From the NCBI RefSeq assembly GCF_000224145.3, contig NC_020171.2, positions 1,189,391 through 1,253,390 of the forward strand: 64,000 nt of DNA, written 5' to 3'. The position numbers and the translations under genes are program-made. The notes beneath the pieces were generated by a model. It was given only the letters and a program-made list of their open reading frames with translations. It had not been told where the DNA came from and made no database searches. This DNA comes from Ciona intestinalis (lineage: Eukaryota; Chordata; Ascidiacea; Phlebobranchia; Cionidae). Below are positions 55,901 to 64,000 of the stretch, in pieces (position 1 is the first letter of the stretch; each line of letters begins with the position of its first letter).

Positions 55901-58900
55901 AAACGAATTCGGTTGTATCGCAAAGGATGATATTGTGTTTGCTGTCGATAAGGTGAGTTACATTTGTCAGTTTAAAAAAAAACAAACCAGAATCATTTAC
56001 AAAGTTACATATGACGTAACTTATAAGTTTTATTTAACAGTTATGAAATATCCCAAGATAAATTATCACCGCAAGGTTGCATGCATATGTGGTAACTCGT
56101 AAGCAGGCGTAGAGTGTATGAAACAAAACACCTGTGCTATAATGGCTGTCTTTGCCCGTCACTCAAGAATAATAAAACATTCATTCGTTCATTTACAAAG
56201 TGACATACGGGGTAACTCATAACGGGCACAAGTGTATACTAAAGAATAAATAAGCTACATTTATTTATGTGACAATTCAACAAGAGGTTTGTAACATTTA
56301 GGTGACATGCGTTGGTCAAGTAATAGGAGCCGTGGTAGCAGACACAGAAGCACATGCACGTTTGGCTGTTCAGAAGATAAAAGTCAAATATGAAGACATC
56401 TTACCAAAAATACTCACAATCAAGGTATTTACTAATTCTATTTTATGTGGGTGATGTCCTGCAATTTGGGATTTAGGCCCAGAGTTGGAACATTGCCCTG
56501 ACACCTAGGGTTATTGATATTTATGCTAAATTTAGAAAACAACAGTAAAGTTTACCAGAAATTTTAGTATTGAGTTTAAGTACCAGCACTGGGACTTGAA
56601 CCCAGGATATCTCTAACATTTATAAAACATTCAATAAACATTATATTTTTTACAGGATGCAATGAAACATGGCTCATATTTTAAACCAATCACACACCTG
56701 AAGGTAAATGATGCTGAAACAGCCATGAAAACATGTGATGATGTTGTAGAAGGAGAAATACGGTAAGTTATAAAGTATTAGTAATATCTATAAAGAGGAG
56801 TAGTTGAACATGTTATGCTACATATGATACTAAAGAGGAGTAGTTGAACATGTTATGCTACATATGATACTGATTATGTTCAATGAGGGTGAGGTCCTAC
56901 TGCATGGCATTTCATGGGATCTGAGATTTAAGCACAGTTGGACCACATTGATTCATATTCCATAGTTTTTAATGAATGCCGTTAAGTGTCTTGCCAAAGA
57001 CATTTACTCAACATGATGGCAGCGACGAGATTTAAACCCATAACCTCTGGGTTACAGGCAGGGGCACTAACCAACTGTGCCACAAGACTGAACCAACATA
57101 CTAACTGCATATTACTTATCCTATTCTTAGTTGGTGAGGTCCTATGTTATGAGACATCATGGTACCTGAGATTTATGCCAGAGTTGGCACATTGACTCTC
57201 TATGTTACAGCAGCCCGAAATGAGTTTTTGTTTATTTTTCTAGTGTTTCCAACCAAGTAATTGATTTTATTATTTTCCAGTGTTTACAACCAAGTTTTTG
57301 ATTTTATTACTTTCCAGTGTTGCCGGCCAGGAGCATTTCTACATGGAACCACAGGGTTGTTTGGTTGTTCCTAAAGGTGAGAAAGGGGAAATGGAGATTT
57401 TTGCGGCAACACAAAGTCCAACAGAACTGCAAGATTGGGTGAGAAAATATGTAGCTTTATCGTTACTTAAATAATGTCACTATAGAGTTAAAATTCTCCA
57501 GCAGGCTAAGGGATAATGCATTTTTACCAATCAGAAAAATAAACAAATAACAAGTTACATACAAAATAACAAGGTATATAAAACAGAACAGTTATGTTAT
57601 AACTCTTGTCATTACCCTGCCATGCGAGGATAAACAAGTTACATTTTACCTAAAACATAATTTTTTCCTTTCTATTAAAAAAAGTGTTTTAACAACTGAT
57701 GTATTATCGTTACTACCCGTGTTTTTACTTTTGTAAACTCTGCGTTCTTCGTTATCTTGACCAAAGAGCTGAAACAAATTTCATTAATTCATTATTCAGG
57801 CTGCCGAAGTGTTGGGTGTTGATTATAACAAAATTGTAGTTCGTATGAAGCGAATGGGAGGTGGGTTTGGTGGAAAAGAAACTCGCTTTCATGTTTTCTC
57901 TAACCCTGCTGTTGTTGCTGCTAATAAGTAAGTTGTGTTGAGGTGTTATAGCTTTTGGGTTTGAAGTCATATTGTTTATTGTATAGTTAAGTTATATAAG
58001 GATAAGGTTCTTAAAGTGCTAATTAGACCTAATTATTGCTAGAAATCAGATTGGGTTGTTTATAAACATACATGGTGTATTCATACACCTTATGTTAACT
58101 GTCAAATTATAACATGGGGTCTTCTGATATACCGGACAAACAAAGTGTATTCATGCTCCTTATAATTTTTAACATTATGTTTAATTTTAGATGCGGTAAA
58201 CCAATTCGTTGTGTCCTGACAAGACAAGAAGATATGCAAATGACCGGACAAAGACACCCATTCTATGGGAAATATAAGGTGTATAAATTGTATTATTTTT
58301 GCCACAGTACCAACATGCACACCAAATTGGTAACACAGCATAATTTTATTACACTGGGCTTTGAACCAGGGACTCTCCTGTTAGATCCAACACTGTACCA
58401 ACATGCACACCAAATTTGCCACAGTACCAACATGCACACCAAATTGGTAACACAGCATAATGCCATCACAGTGGGCTTTAAAACCAGGGACTCTCCTGTT
58501 AGATCCCACACTGTAGTGTTTTGGTTTAATGCTGACACCATCAAGTAAATTGTTTATATACAACACTGATCGTCTTGTGTATGGAATAATGACATGAGAT
58601 TAAGATTCTAAAAATATTGTAACCAAACAAACGTGATAAATCCAAACAATCCATCTGAATTTATTGGCTGTGATCAATACTAAGCGCACTACAATGCTAC
58701 AAATAGTGCAATAAACTTTTTTTCCTACTGTCCCTAGCCCAGAGACTACAGGTTAACAAACTGTTTTTTTCCAGGTTGGTTTCACAAAAGAAGGCAAGTT
58801 TGTTTCCCTTATCTTGGATATTTATAACAACGGTGGTAACAGCACAGATCTGTCTGGACCTGTCCTGGAAAAAGCTATTCTGCATGCTGATCATTGTTAC

Positions 58901-61900
58901 AGGTAGTCTGATATAATATGATGTTTCTATTACTGACAATTATGGAATAGACCAAGTTCAAAAGGGCTTACATCCCAGGACTTAGATATGTCTAATGGTA
59001 TAATTATCAGCCATACATTATTAAAACAAACTAAAAAACGCCAACAAAATTACATACAAATTCACTTGCAAGCGTAGATTGTATTAATCTTCCTTAACCA
59101 CATAATCACATATATAAGTGATAACTCATAAGCGGACACTAGGTCTATGAAATAGAACACCCGCAGTATAATGAGTCGTTTATTCTATTGGGGTGAGGCC
59201 GTGCCCAATTTTTTCAAATTCAATAGCATATGTCTGAAACACCAGTGTTATTAGAACTGACATTGTCAGTTACATTAATTTAATTTAATTTTTTTTTTAA
59301 TCTTTATTTAATTATATACTTTTATATATAACAAAAAAATAAACAAATAAACTTGCAAGCATAAACTTTATAAGTCCTCCCTAACCCAAATTATTTCCCA
59401 GCATTCCAAACATTAGCATCACCGGTTATGTTTGCAAAACTAACATTTCCTCGAACACGGCATTCCGTGGGTTTGGTGCACCACAAGGAATGATAATAGC
59501 AGAAGACTGGGTTTGGAAGGTGGCAACCAAACTTAATGTTCCCCATGAGAAAGTAAGTGGAAAAAACTATGCAGAAATTTGTACTGCTCATTCTTCTGTG
59601 TTGCCTATGCCATTTTTGATTGTATTTACTTTTTTATTTGCATTAATTTCTTCTATCAGTCTATATTGCTAGATAGAAACTGTGCCTATACATGGTGTAT
59701 TTTCAGTTTTTTTTCCTCTTGTTCATGTTTCAATTACTGTCAATAACTTTGTTCTGTGTTAAAACAAAAGACAGAGCAGTAAAAATAGAGGGTAGCCTCG
59801 AACCTGTAACCACTAGCCAAGAGGCAGGCACATTAACCACTGTACTACAACTCCCAAATAACTTAAATATTTTGTAATTCTTAGATTCGTGAAATGAACA
59901 TGTACAAGGAAGGTGACTTTACCCACTTCGGACAACAGTTAGAAGATTTCTATTTGAAACGCTGTTGGGAAGAATGTTTGAAAAGGTCAAAGTTCACGGA
60001 GCGAAAATCAGAAGTTGAGGAATATAATTCGAAAAATCGGTAATGAGGTTTTAATGTTGATCCATTTTGTGCTATAACTTGTTTAGATGCAACATTTGTA
60101 TATGAGAAGTCACTTTTTCCTATACCTCAGCAGCGATCATGAGGTGTATGAATACACAATGTGGTGTATCAGACGACTCTTAAACTAAAAAGTGGAAATA
60201 AGCATAATGAGGTGTATAAATACAATGTATGCCACATATTTCCCAAAGTATATTTAAAACACAGTTGGCGAAAACGTGGAATCTCGTGCATTCCAACTAA
60301 GTTTGGAATATCTTTTGCTGACGGAGGTGGTCTACATCTTAACCAGGCGGGGGCGCTAGTACACGTTTATAAAGATGGCTCGGTTTTGGTAACACACGGT
60401 GGGACCGAGATGGGACAAGGACTTCACACAAAGATGATACAGGTTTTAATTGTTGCAGATATTTCTCTAAGTGCAAATTTGCGATAAAGTTTTAAAAAGT
60501 TGAATTGTGAATTCTGACAACAGGTTGTGTTTGAGTTTAAGATTGAAATAGTCATAAAAAAGTAGTTGGTTAAATTTTGACAAAATGAAATTAACCTTTA
60601 GCCCTTAGTGTCTTTTGAGCTGTGTATTTTGAAAGTCCTTCTTTCCGTGATATTTATATTTGAACTGGTATGTTGCATGTTAAAACTGGCATCAAAGCAC
60701 AGTGGTTGTAGCACCTACTACACACTGTCCCTAGCCCAGAGACTACAGGTTTGAGGCTCGACATTGCCACCATTGTGGTTGAGTGTGTTCTTGGGCAAGA
60801 CATCCAACGGAAATTGCTCCAACCCAGTAGACTCACTGAAACTAACATTTTTTCAGGTAGCAAGCAAATGCTTGGGAATTTCTGTAAATCATGTTTATAT
60901 ATCGGAGAGTGGAACCAACACCGTTCCCAATACTTCTGCAACTGCTGCAAGCACTGGAGCTGATCTAAATGGAATGGCAGTCAAGGTAATGTTGAGTATT
61001 ATTTTCGTGTAACTAGGGTGGCATGGTGTATGGGTTTACCATGTAAGTCTATTTTTGACCGGCGCCGTGGCATAGTGGTTAGCGCGCCTGCCTGTAACCC
61101 AGAGGTAATGGATTCAAGGCTCGTCGCTGCTACCATTGTGGGCGTATGTGTCTNNNNNNNNNNNNNNNNNNNNNNNNNNNNNNNNNNNNNNNNNNNNNNN
61201 NNNAGGTTGAAACCACTGCAAGAAAGGAATCCTGGCCTTGGTTGGGAAGATGTTGTTATGAAAGCTTATCTATCTCGAATTAGTCTTTCTGCTACTGGGT
61301 TTCATGGGTAAGTTCTGATAATTAATGTACTGTAGGTAATACATAAGGTACATACTTATATTGGGGGTTGTAGGGGTTTAGGAAGGTACCCATGTTATAA
61401 CTTGACAGTGAGCATGGGGTGTATGAATACACCATGTGTGTCCGGTGTATAGGAAGACACCCATGTGATAACTGGACAGTGAGCAGGATGTGACTGCATT
61501 TACAACTTCTTGATTGAACAAAAAACTGTTATACTTACCTTACATTTATCCACATCCATGTTTATACTAGGACACCAGAGATAGGATATGAATGGGACAA
61601 ACAGTCGGGTTTATGTGTTGGCCGCCCATTCAATTACTTTACTTATGGTGTGGCTGTTTCTGAAGTAGAAGTGGACTGTCTAACTGGGGACCATATTGTC
61701 AGGCAAACTGATATTGTCATGGACTGTGGGAAAAGTCTTAACCCTGCAATTGATATTGGACAGGTCAGATGTTTGTGTTGTATGAATTGTCTTGTTTAAA
61801 ACCTACACAGTATTTGAATAAAATGAAATGAAAATGTACTTATTTATGCTTGAAAAATGAAATGAAAATGTACTTATTTATCCTTAAAAAATGAAATGAA

Positions 61901-63420
61901 AATGTACTTATTTATCCTTGAAAAATGAAATGAAAATGTACTTATTTATGCTTGAAAAATGAAATGAAAATGTACTTATTTATCCTTAAAAAATGAAATG
62001 AAAATATACTTATTTATCCTTAAAAAATGAAATGAAAATGTACTTATTTATGCTTGAAAAATGAAATGAAAATGTACTTATTTATCCTTAAAAAATGAAA
62101 TGAAAATGTACTTATTTATGCTTGAAAATGAAATGAAAATGAATTTATTTATCCTTGCGAAGCAATGACAATCATAATAACAGGGGTGTTCTGTTTCATT
62201 CATCCCGTTTACTAGTTGCCATGGGCGATTGGAACAAATGTTTGTCTGGTGTATAAGATTACTGATAGTATAACTTGACAGTGAGCATGAGGTGTTTGAA
62301 AACACTTGGCAAAAATTATATGAACTACAATCTGTGTAAATTAAATACAAGGAATCATTAATTTTAGGCTTCCAAGATCCAGTCTGAACCAGTAAATACC
62401 AGTCTAATCTAGTTTATATACAGATTGAAGGTGCTTTCACCCAGGGGTATGGTTTGTTTACATTAGAAGAGCCATTACTGTTGAACAATGGCCACTTGCT
62501 AACTAAGGGTCCAGGGGCTTATAAGATCCCTGGATTTGGAGATTGCCCACATCAGTTTAATGTTCACCTTTTAAGAAACGCACCAAACAAAAGAGCGATT
62601 TTTTCTTCAAAGGTATTTTAGGTCCGCGATTGCTAAACAATTTTTGTGAGTCTTTAGTCAACTTCTAAAGTAAATATATCTGCTGCCATTTTTAATAAAA
62701 GTACTGTTTTTACTGATTGTTGCTGTTTCAATTAATCTGATCTGTGTTACTGTATTCAAAGAAATAAAGAATAATTCATGTTATGTCATTTAACTTAAAT
62801 TTCTGTACTAAAAATGTACATTAATATGCCTGTTCTTAGGGTGTAGGAGAGCCTCCCTTATTCCTTGCTGCCTCTGTGTTTTTTGCAATCAAAAACGCCA
62901 TTGTTAGCGCTCGAATAGAATCCGGCTTGTCCCCAGATTTTCGTTTGGACAGTCCAGCTACTGTGGAACGAATCCGAATGTCTTGTGGGGATAAATTCAC
63001 TCTGCAGGTTGTGTTTAAGTTTTTTTATTTTTTTTAAATATGTGGTATGAGGTGTATTTATTTCACTATTACATGCTTAATTCTTTTAATTAAAACTTAT
63101 TTATATTAAGAATAACTGAATGAATGTGTGTAACTTGTTTTTAACCTCCATGGTGGGCAGCGAGAGACGTTATACTTATAACAATGGTGTTTAGTTCACA
63201 CACCTTATGCGAATTTCACCCACAATGACAGCATGGTATACCAGTTTTTAGTGCTGAGATGTATGTATTTCATAACTTAGGTGTTTTGCTGTTTAAAAAC
63301 ACTTTAACCTTCACACTGTTATAGGTTATTAGGTACATGTTACAAATTTTTTGTTTTTTATAGCACCAAAAGCATAGTGGAGAGGAGACATCTGGTACAA
63401 CATGGTGCTTTCCTGCTTAA
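49903..63420 (+). CDS. XDH: Xanthine dehydrogenase (molybdo-flavoenzyme)
   Basis: Exons: 49903-49974, 50129-50186, 50473-50569, 51087-51195, 51387-51555, 51864-51950, 52194-52300, 52604-52841, 53197-53354, 53686-53892, 54002-54186, 54360-54531, 54927-55013, 55451-55565, 55774-55952, 56302-56424, 56656-56762, 57318-57438, 57800-57927, 58191-58278, 58775-58902, 59402-59552, 59885-60039, 60265-60442, 60857-60985, (gap)61204-61307, 61571-61763, 62424-62612, 62840-63007, 63364-63420. 1352 residues are visible plus about eight lost in the gap; human XDH has 1333. Order: [2Fe-2S] domains ([25 protein letters not shown]), FAD domain with NAD-type RREDDIA, then the molybdopterin domain (GGQEHF-like [43 protein letters not shown]). 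It oxidises hypoxanthine and xanthine to urate in the cytosol. Bovine Glu802, Phe914, Phe1009 and Glu1261 equivalents are kept, while Arg880 is Lys (residue 902). The Glu802 match marks it as XDH rather than aldehyde oxidase. The donor of exon 12 could also lie 6 bp earlier. An in-frame extension runs upstream to an acceptor at 49864. Confidence 0.96.
50265..50455. repeat. Two family B elements, one truncated
   Basis: CAAAGTTACTTGTAAGCGGA to ACGTAAATAAGTTACACTTA, then a second half copy ending AATAAGTTACATTCATTTAC. A SINE scrap (CATGGGCAAGACAGTTAACC) precedes. XDH intron 2. Confidence 0.7.
50578..50665. repeat. Family D fragment, inverted
   Basis: GTAATAGGCCAACCTTGGCC and GAGTTCCATGTGTCATGCAG. 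XDH intron 3; the rest of this 517 bp intron looks single-copy. Confidence 0.45.
51572..51825. repeat. Composite family B plus worn SINE
   Basis: AAATGAATGTAACCTATTTA (family B), TTACCATGTATGTGGATTTA, linker GACAATTTAGGTAATCCATT and SINE-like TAAGTGTCCATTGCCAAAGA. Same order as at 2850 and 16065. XDH intron 5. Confidence 0.65.
52895..53045 (+). repeat. SINE fragment joined to family B tail
   Basis: TGGTGCTGTGGCTGAGGGGC (A-box-like) and GGGTTCGAGGCTC (B box), then ATGAGGATAAATAAGTTACA. XDH intron 8. Confidence 0.6.
53445..53680. repeat. Family C cluster
   Basis: Three to four diverged 71 bp-type units (CATTGGTGTCTTCTTATACA, TGTATTCATATACCTCATGT). Ends at the acceptor of XDH exon 10. Confidence 0.65.
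54585..54840. repeat. Family C cluster, inverted
   Basis: About four inverted units (GGACAGTGAGCATGAGGTGT, GTGTGTCTGGTGTAAAAGAA repeated). XDH intron 12. Confidence 0.75.
55045..55395. repeat. Scattered inverted family C units
   Basis: Units at 55050-55200 and 55325-55385 (AGTGAGCATGAGATGTATGA). XDH intron 13. Confidence 0.6.
55562..55740. repeat. Family C array, forward
   Basis: Two and a half units (CACCTCATGCTCACTGTCAA twice) starting immediately after the exon 14 donor. XDH intron 14. Confidence 0.75.
55995..56280. repeat. Family B cluster
   Basis: Three partial family B copies (ACAAAGTTACATATGACGTA; GGTTGCATGCATATGTGGTA; AAAGTGACATACGGGGTAAC). XDH intron 15. Confidence 0.65.
56435..57235. 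repeat. Family D and SINE fragments
   Basis: Excluding exon 17 (56656-56762): a D piece at 56440-56520, a reversed B-box scrap (GGGACTTGAACCCAGGATAT, 56600), a 33 bp tandem duplication (TAAAGAGGAGTAGTTGAACA, 56793 and 56832), a D piece at 56875-56965, the reversed SINE module at 56965-57095, and another D piece at 57115-57205. XDH introns 16 and 17. Confidence 0.55.
57236..57318 (+). repeat. Three tandem splice-acceptor-like repeats
   Basis: About 37 bp units TTTTCTAGTGTTTCCAACCAAG / TTTTCCAGTGTTTACAACCAAG / CTTTCCAGTGTTGCCGGCCAGG (given in parts) place three candidate AG|TGTT acceptors before XDH exon 18. Only the last leads into the conserved frame. Confidence 0.7.
57540..57655. repeat. 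Family B element
   Basis: ACAAGTTACATACAAAATAA to AGGATAAACAAGTTACATTT. XDH intron 18. Confidence 0.65.
58060..58170. repeat. Family C unit
   Basis: ACATGGTGTATTCATACACC, then ATGGGGTCTTCTGATATACC. XDH intron 19. Confidence 0.7.
58280..58545. repeat. Tandemly duplicated tRNA-like unit
   Basis: A block of about 120 bp with GCCACAGTACCAACATGCAC, GGTAACACAGCATAAT and the reversed B-box-like CTTTGAACCAGGGACTCTCC occurs twice (58301 on, 58421 on). XDH intron 20. Confidence 0.7.
59045..59275. repeat. Worn family B and D pieces
   Basis: AAGTGATAACTCATAAGCGG, GGTCTATGAAATAGAACACC, then CTATTGGGGTGAGGCCGTGC. XDH intron 21. Confidence 0.5.
59785..59875. repeat. SINE fragment, reversed
   Basis: TAGCCTCGAACCTGTAACCA and GCACATTAACCACTGTACTA match reversed B- and A-box regions. 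XDH intron 22. Confidence 0.6.
60115..60250. repeat. Family C pieces, inverted
   Basis: CATGAGGTGTATGAATACAC and AATGAGGTGTATAAATACAA. They run almost to the acceptor of XDH exon 24. Confidence 0.6.
60690..60850 (+). repeat. tRNA-like SINE, forward
   Basis: AAAGCACAGTGGTTGTAGCA, GGTTTGAGGCTCGACATTGC, ACCATTGTGGTTGAGTGTGT and CTTGGGCAAGACATCCAACG. Ends at the acceptor of XDH exon 25. Confidence 0.7.
61060..61203 (+). repeat. SINE broken by a 50 N gap
   Basis: GGCGCCGTGGCATAGTGGTT (A box) and GGATTCAAGGCTCG (B box) head a good SINE copy, which runs into N at 61154-61203. The gap swallows the rest of the SINE and the 5' part of XDH exon 26. Confidence 0.8.
61370..61495. repeat. Family C units, inverted
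   Basis: ACAGTGAGCATGGGGTGTAT, ACCATGTGTGTCCGGTGTAT, AGGAAGACACCCATGTGATA. XDH intron 26. Confidence 0.75.
61815..62160. repeat. 34 bp minisatellite
   Basis: About ten units of AAATGAAATGAAAATGTACTTATTTATCCTTG type (parts given); GTACTTATTTA occurs at 61836, 61870, 61904 and so on with a 34 bp period. Two variants (GCTTGAAA and CCTTAAAA) alternate. The last unit runs without a break into a family B element. Confidence 0.85.
62140..62310. repeat. Family B element followed by family C piece
   Basis: ATTTATCCTTGCGAAGCAAT, GGGGTGTTCTGTTTCATTCA (family B), then AACTTGACAGTGAGCATGAG (family C). XDH intron 27. Confidence 0.7.
63110..63225. repeat. Worn family B element
   Basis: TGAATGAATGTGTGTAACTT, TATAACAATGGTGTTTAGTT, CACACACCTTATGCG. 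Last XDH intron. Confidence 0.55.
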
Positions 63421-64000
63421 AAGTTGAATTAATTACCTTAATTTCCGGGCAGCATTATTTATGTTTAGGTTTCTAAATGTGTCTAATTAGCTATTTTTTA
63501 AATTTGTTATTCTGGAACAAGTTAAAATGCTTAATAATCAAAAACTACGATTTAAATCCAAGCTGGAACTTTCACCAATTACTAAATTAAATTTATTTTA
63601 GATAAAAATTAGATGTTTTACAATCTAAAATGCCCTGCTGGTTTACTTACTTTATTTATCAAGGAAAATGGCGTTAAACCTGGAATTCAGTCTCGTTAAA
63701 TTTTGCTTCAATTTAAGTTCCATTTTAATATTGTGATAGTTTTGGCTTGCATAGTATTATGGGTGTTTTTTAATTTCCTAGGAGCTACCTTTTTTGTGAA
63801 AAGTATTTGTAGTTTAATGATTATACAACTTTTAATTAAATAAGAGAATCTTTTATGTTATAATTTGTTGTCCAAACGCACTAATAGAATATTTCACTCC
63901 GGTTTTAAAAGTTCACCAGGCTGTAGTACAGGGGTTGAACTCTTATATAATCATTGTCGGGGTTGAACTCTTATATAATCAGAGGGTCAGAGGTGTATAA
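63421..64000. other. XDH 3' flank
   Basis: AT-rich with no exon recognised. No AATAAA stands out close to the stop; AATTAAATAAG near 63835 is a possible signal. A 23 bp duplication (GGGGTTGAACTCTTATATAA) lies at about 63931 and 63960. Confidence 0.45.

Noticed and set aside
61060-61153. Functional tRNA gene
   Set aside because: Same SINE head; continues into a non-tRNA tail and lacks an acceptor stem.
49903-63420. Aldehyde oxidase rather than XDH
   Set aside because: The Glu after GGFGGK and the NAD-type RREDDIA motif are XDH features; aldehyde oxidases replace the Glu. The Lys at the Arg880 position alone does not outweigh this.
1-64000. Operon-like linkage of TRAPPC10, chordin and FABP
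   Set aside because: They share a strand, but spacers of about 1.5-1.9 kb with separate promoters and poly(A) signals argue against one transcript.

Overview
The window looks like nuclear DNA of a tunicate, most likely Ciona. Genes are split into many small exons with short AT-rich introns, a chordin gene and a single BACH-type gene (chordate families) sit in a compact gene-dense region, and the DNA is strewn with short non-autonomous repeats of a few families that recur every one to two kilobases. The species call is an inference from gene content and repeat style; no alignment was run. Four runs of N mark assembly gaps.

Layout, left to right: (1) 1377-4975, minus strand, a nine-exon multi-pass membrane protein of unknown family; (2) 6360-7528, plus strand, a five-exon gene for a 77-residue peptide with a signal-like start and dibasic sites; (3) 8040-8930, a possible structured non-coding transcript; (4) 10365-19146, minus strand, a 17-exon BACH (BTB plus CNC-bZIP) transcription factor; (5) 20037-32184, plus strand, TRAPPC10, head-to-head with BACH across about 0.9 kb; (6) 34078-42563, plus strand, chordin; (7) 44035-47048, plus strand, a four-exon fatty-acid-binding protein; (8) 49743-49813, minus strand, tRNA-Thr(AGT); (9) 49903-63420, plus strand, xanthine dehydrogenase. 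Exons were joined by hand using GT-AG borders and matching codon phases. In every model the summed exon length is a multiple of three, apart from one XDH exon cut by a gap.

The genes do unrelated jobs: heme/oxidative-stress transcription (BACH), Golgi vesicle tethering (TRAPPC10), extracellular BMP antagonism (chordin), lipid carriage (FABP) and purine catabolism (XDH). Nothing suggests an operon.

Four repeat families fill introns and spacers. Family A is an about 190 bp MITE with about 30 bp inverted ends. Family B is an about 115 bp element that often continues into a tRNA-like SINE module. Family C is a 71 bp unit found singly and as a tandem array. Family D is an older, diverged, about 150-200 bp repeat. 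Two of the four gaps are flanked by near-identical copies of an exon, which look like unmerged haplotypes rather than real duplications. The points of most interest are the two short-exon genes at the left end, active-site changes in XDH, the excess of the octamer TGACGTCA, and a 34 bp minisatellite that appears to have grown from the end of a family B element.
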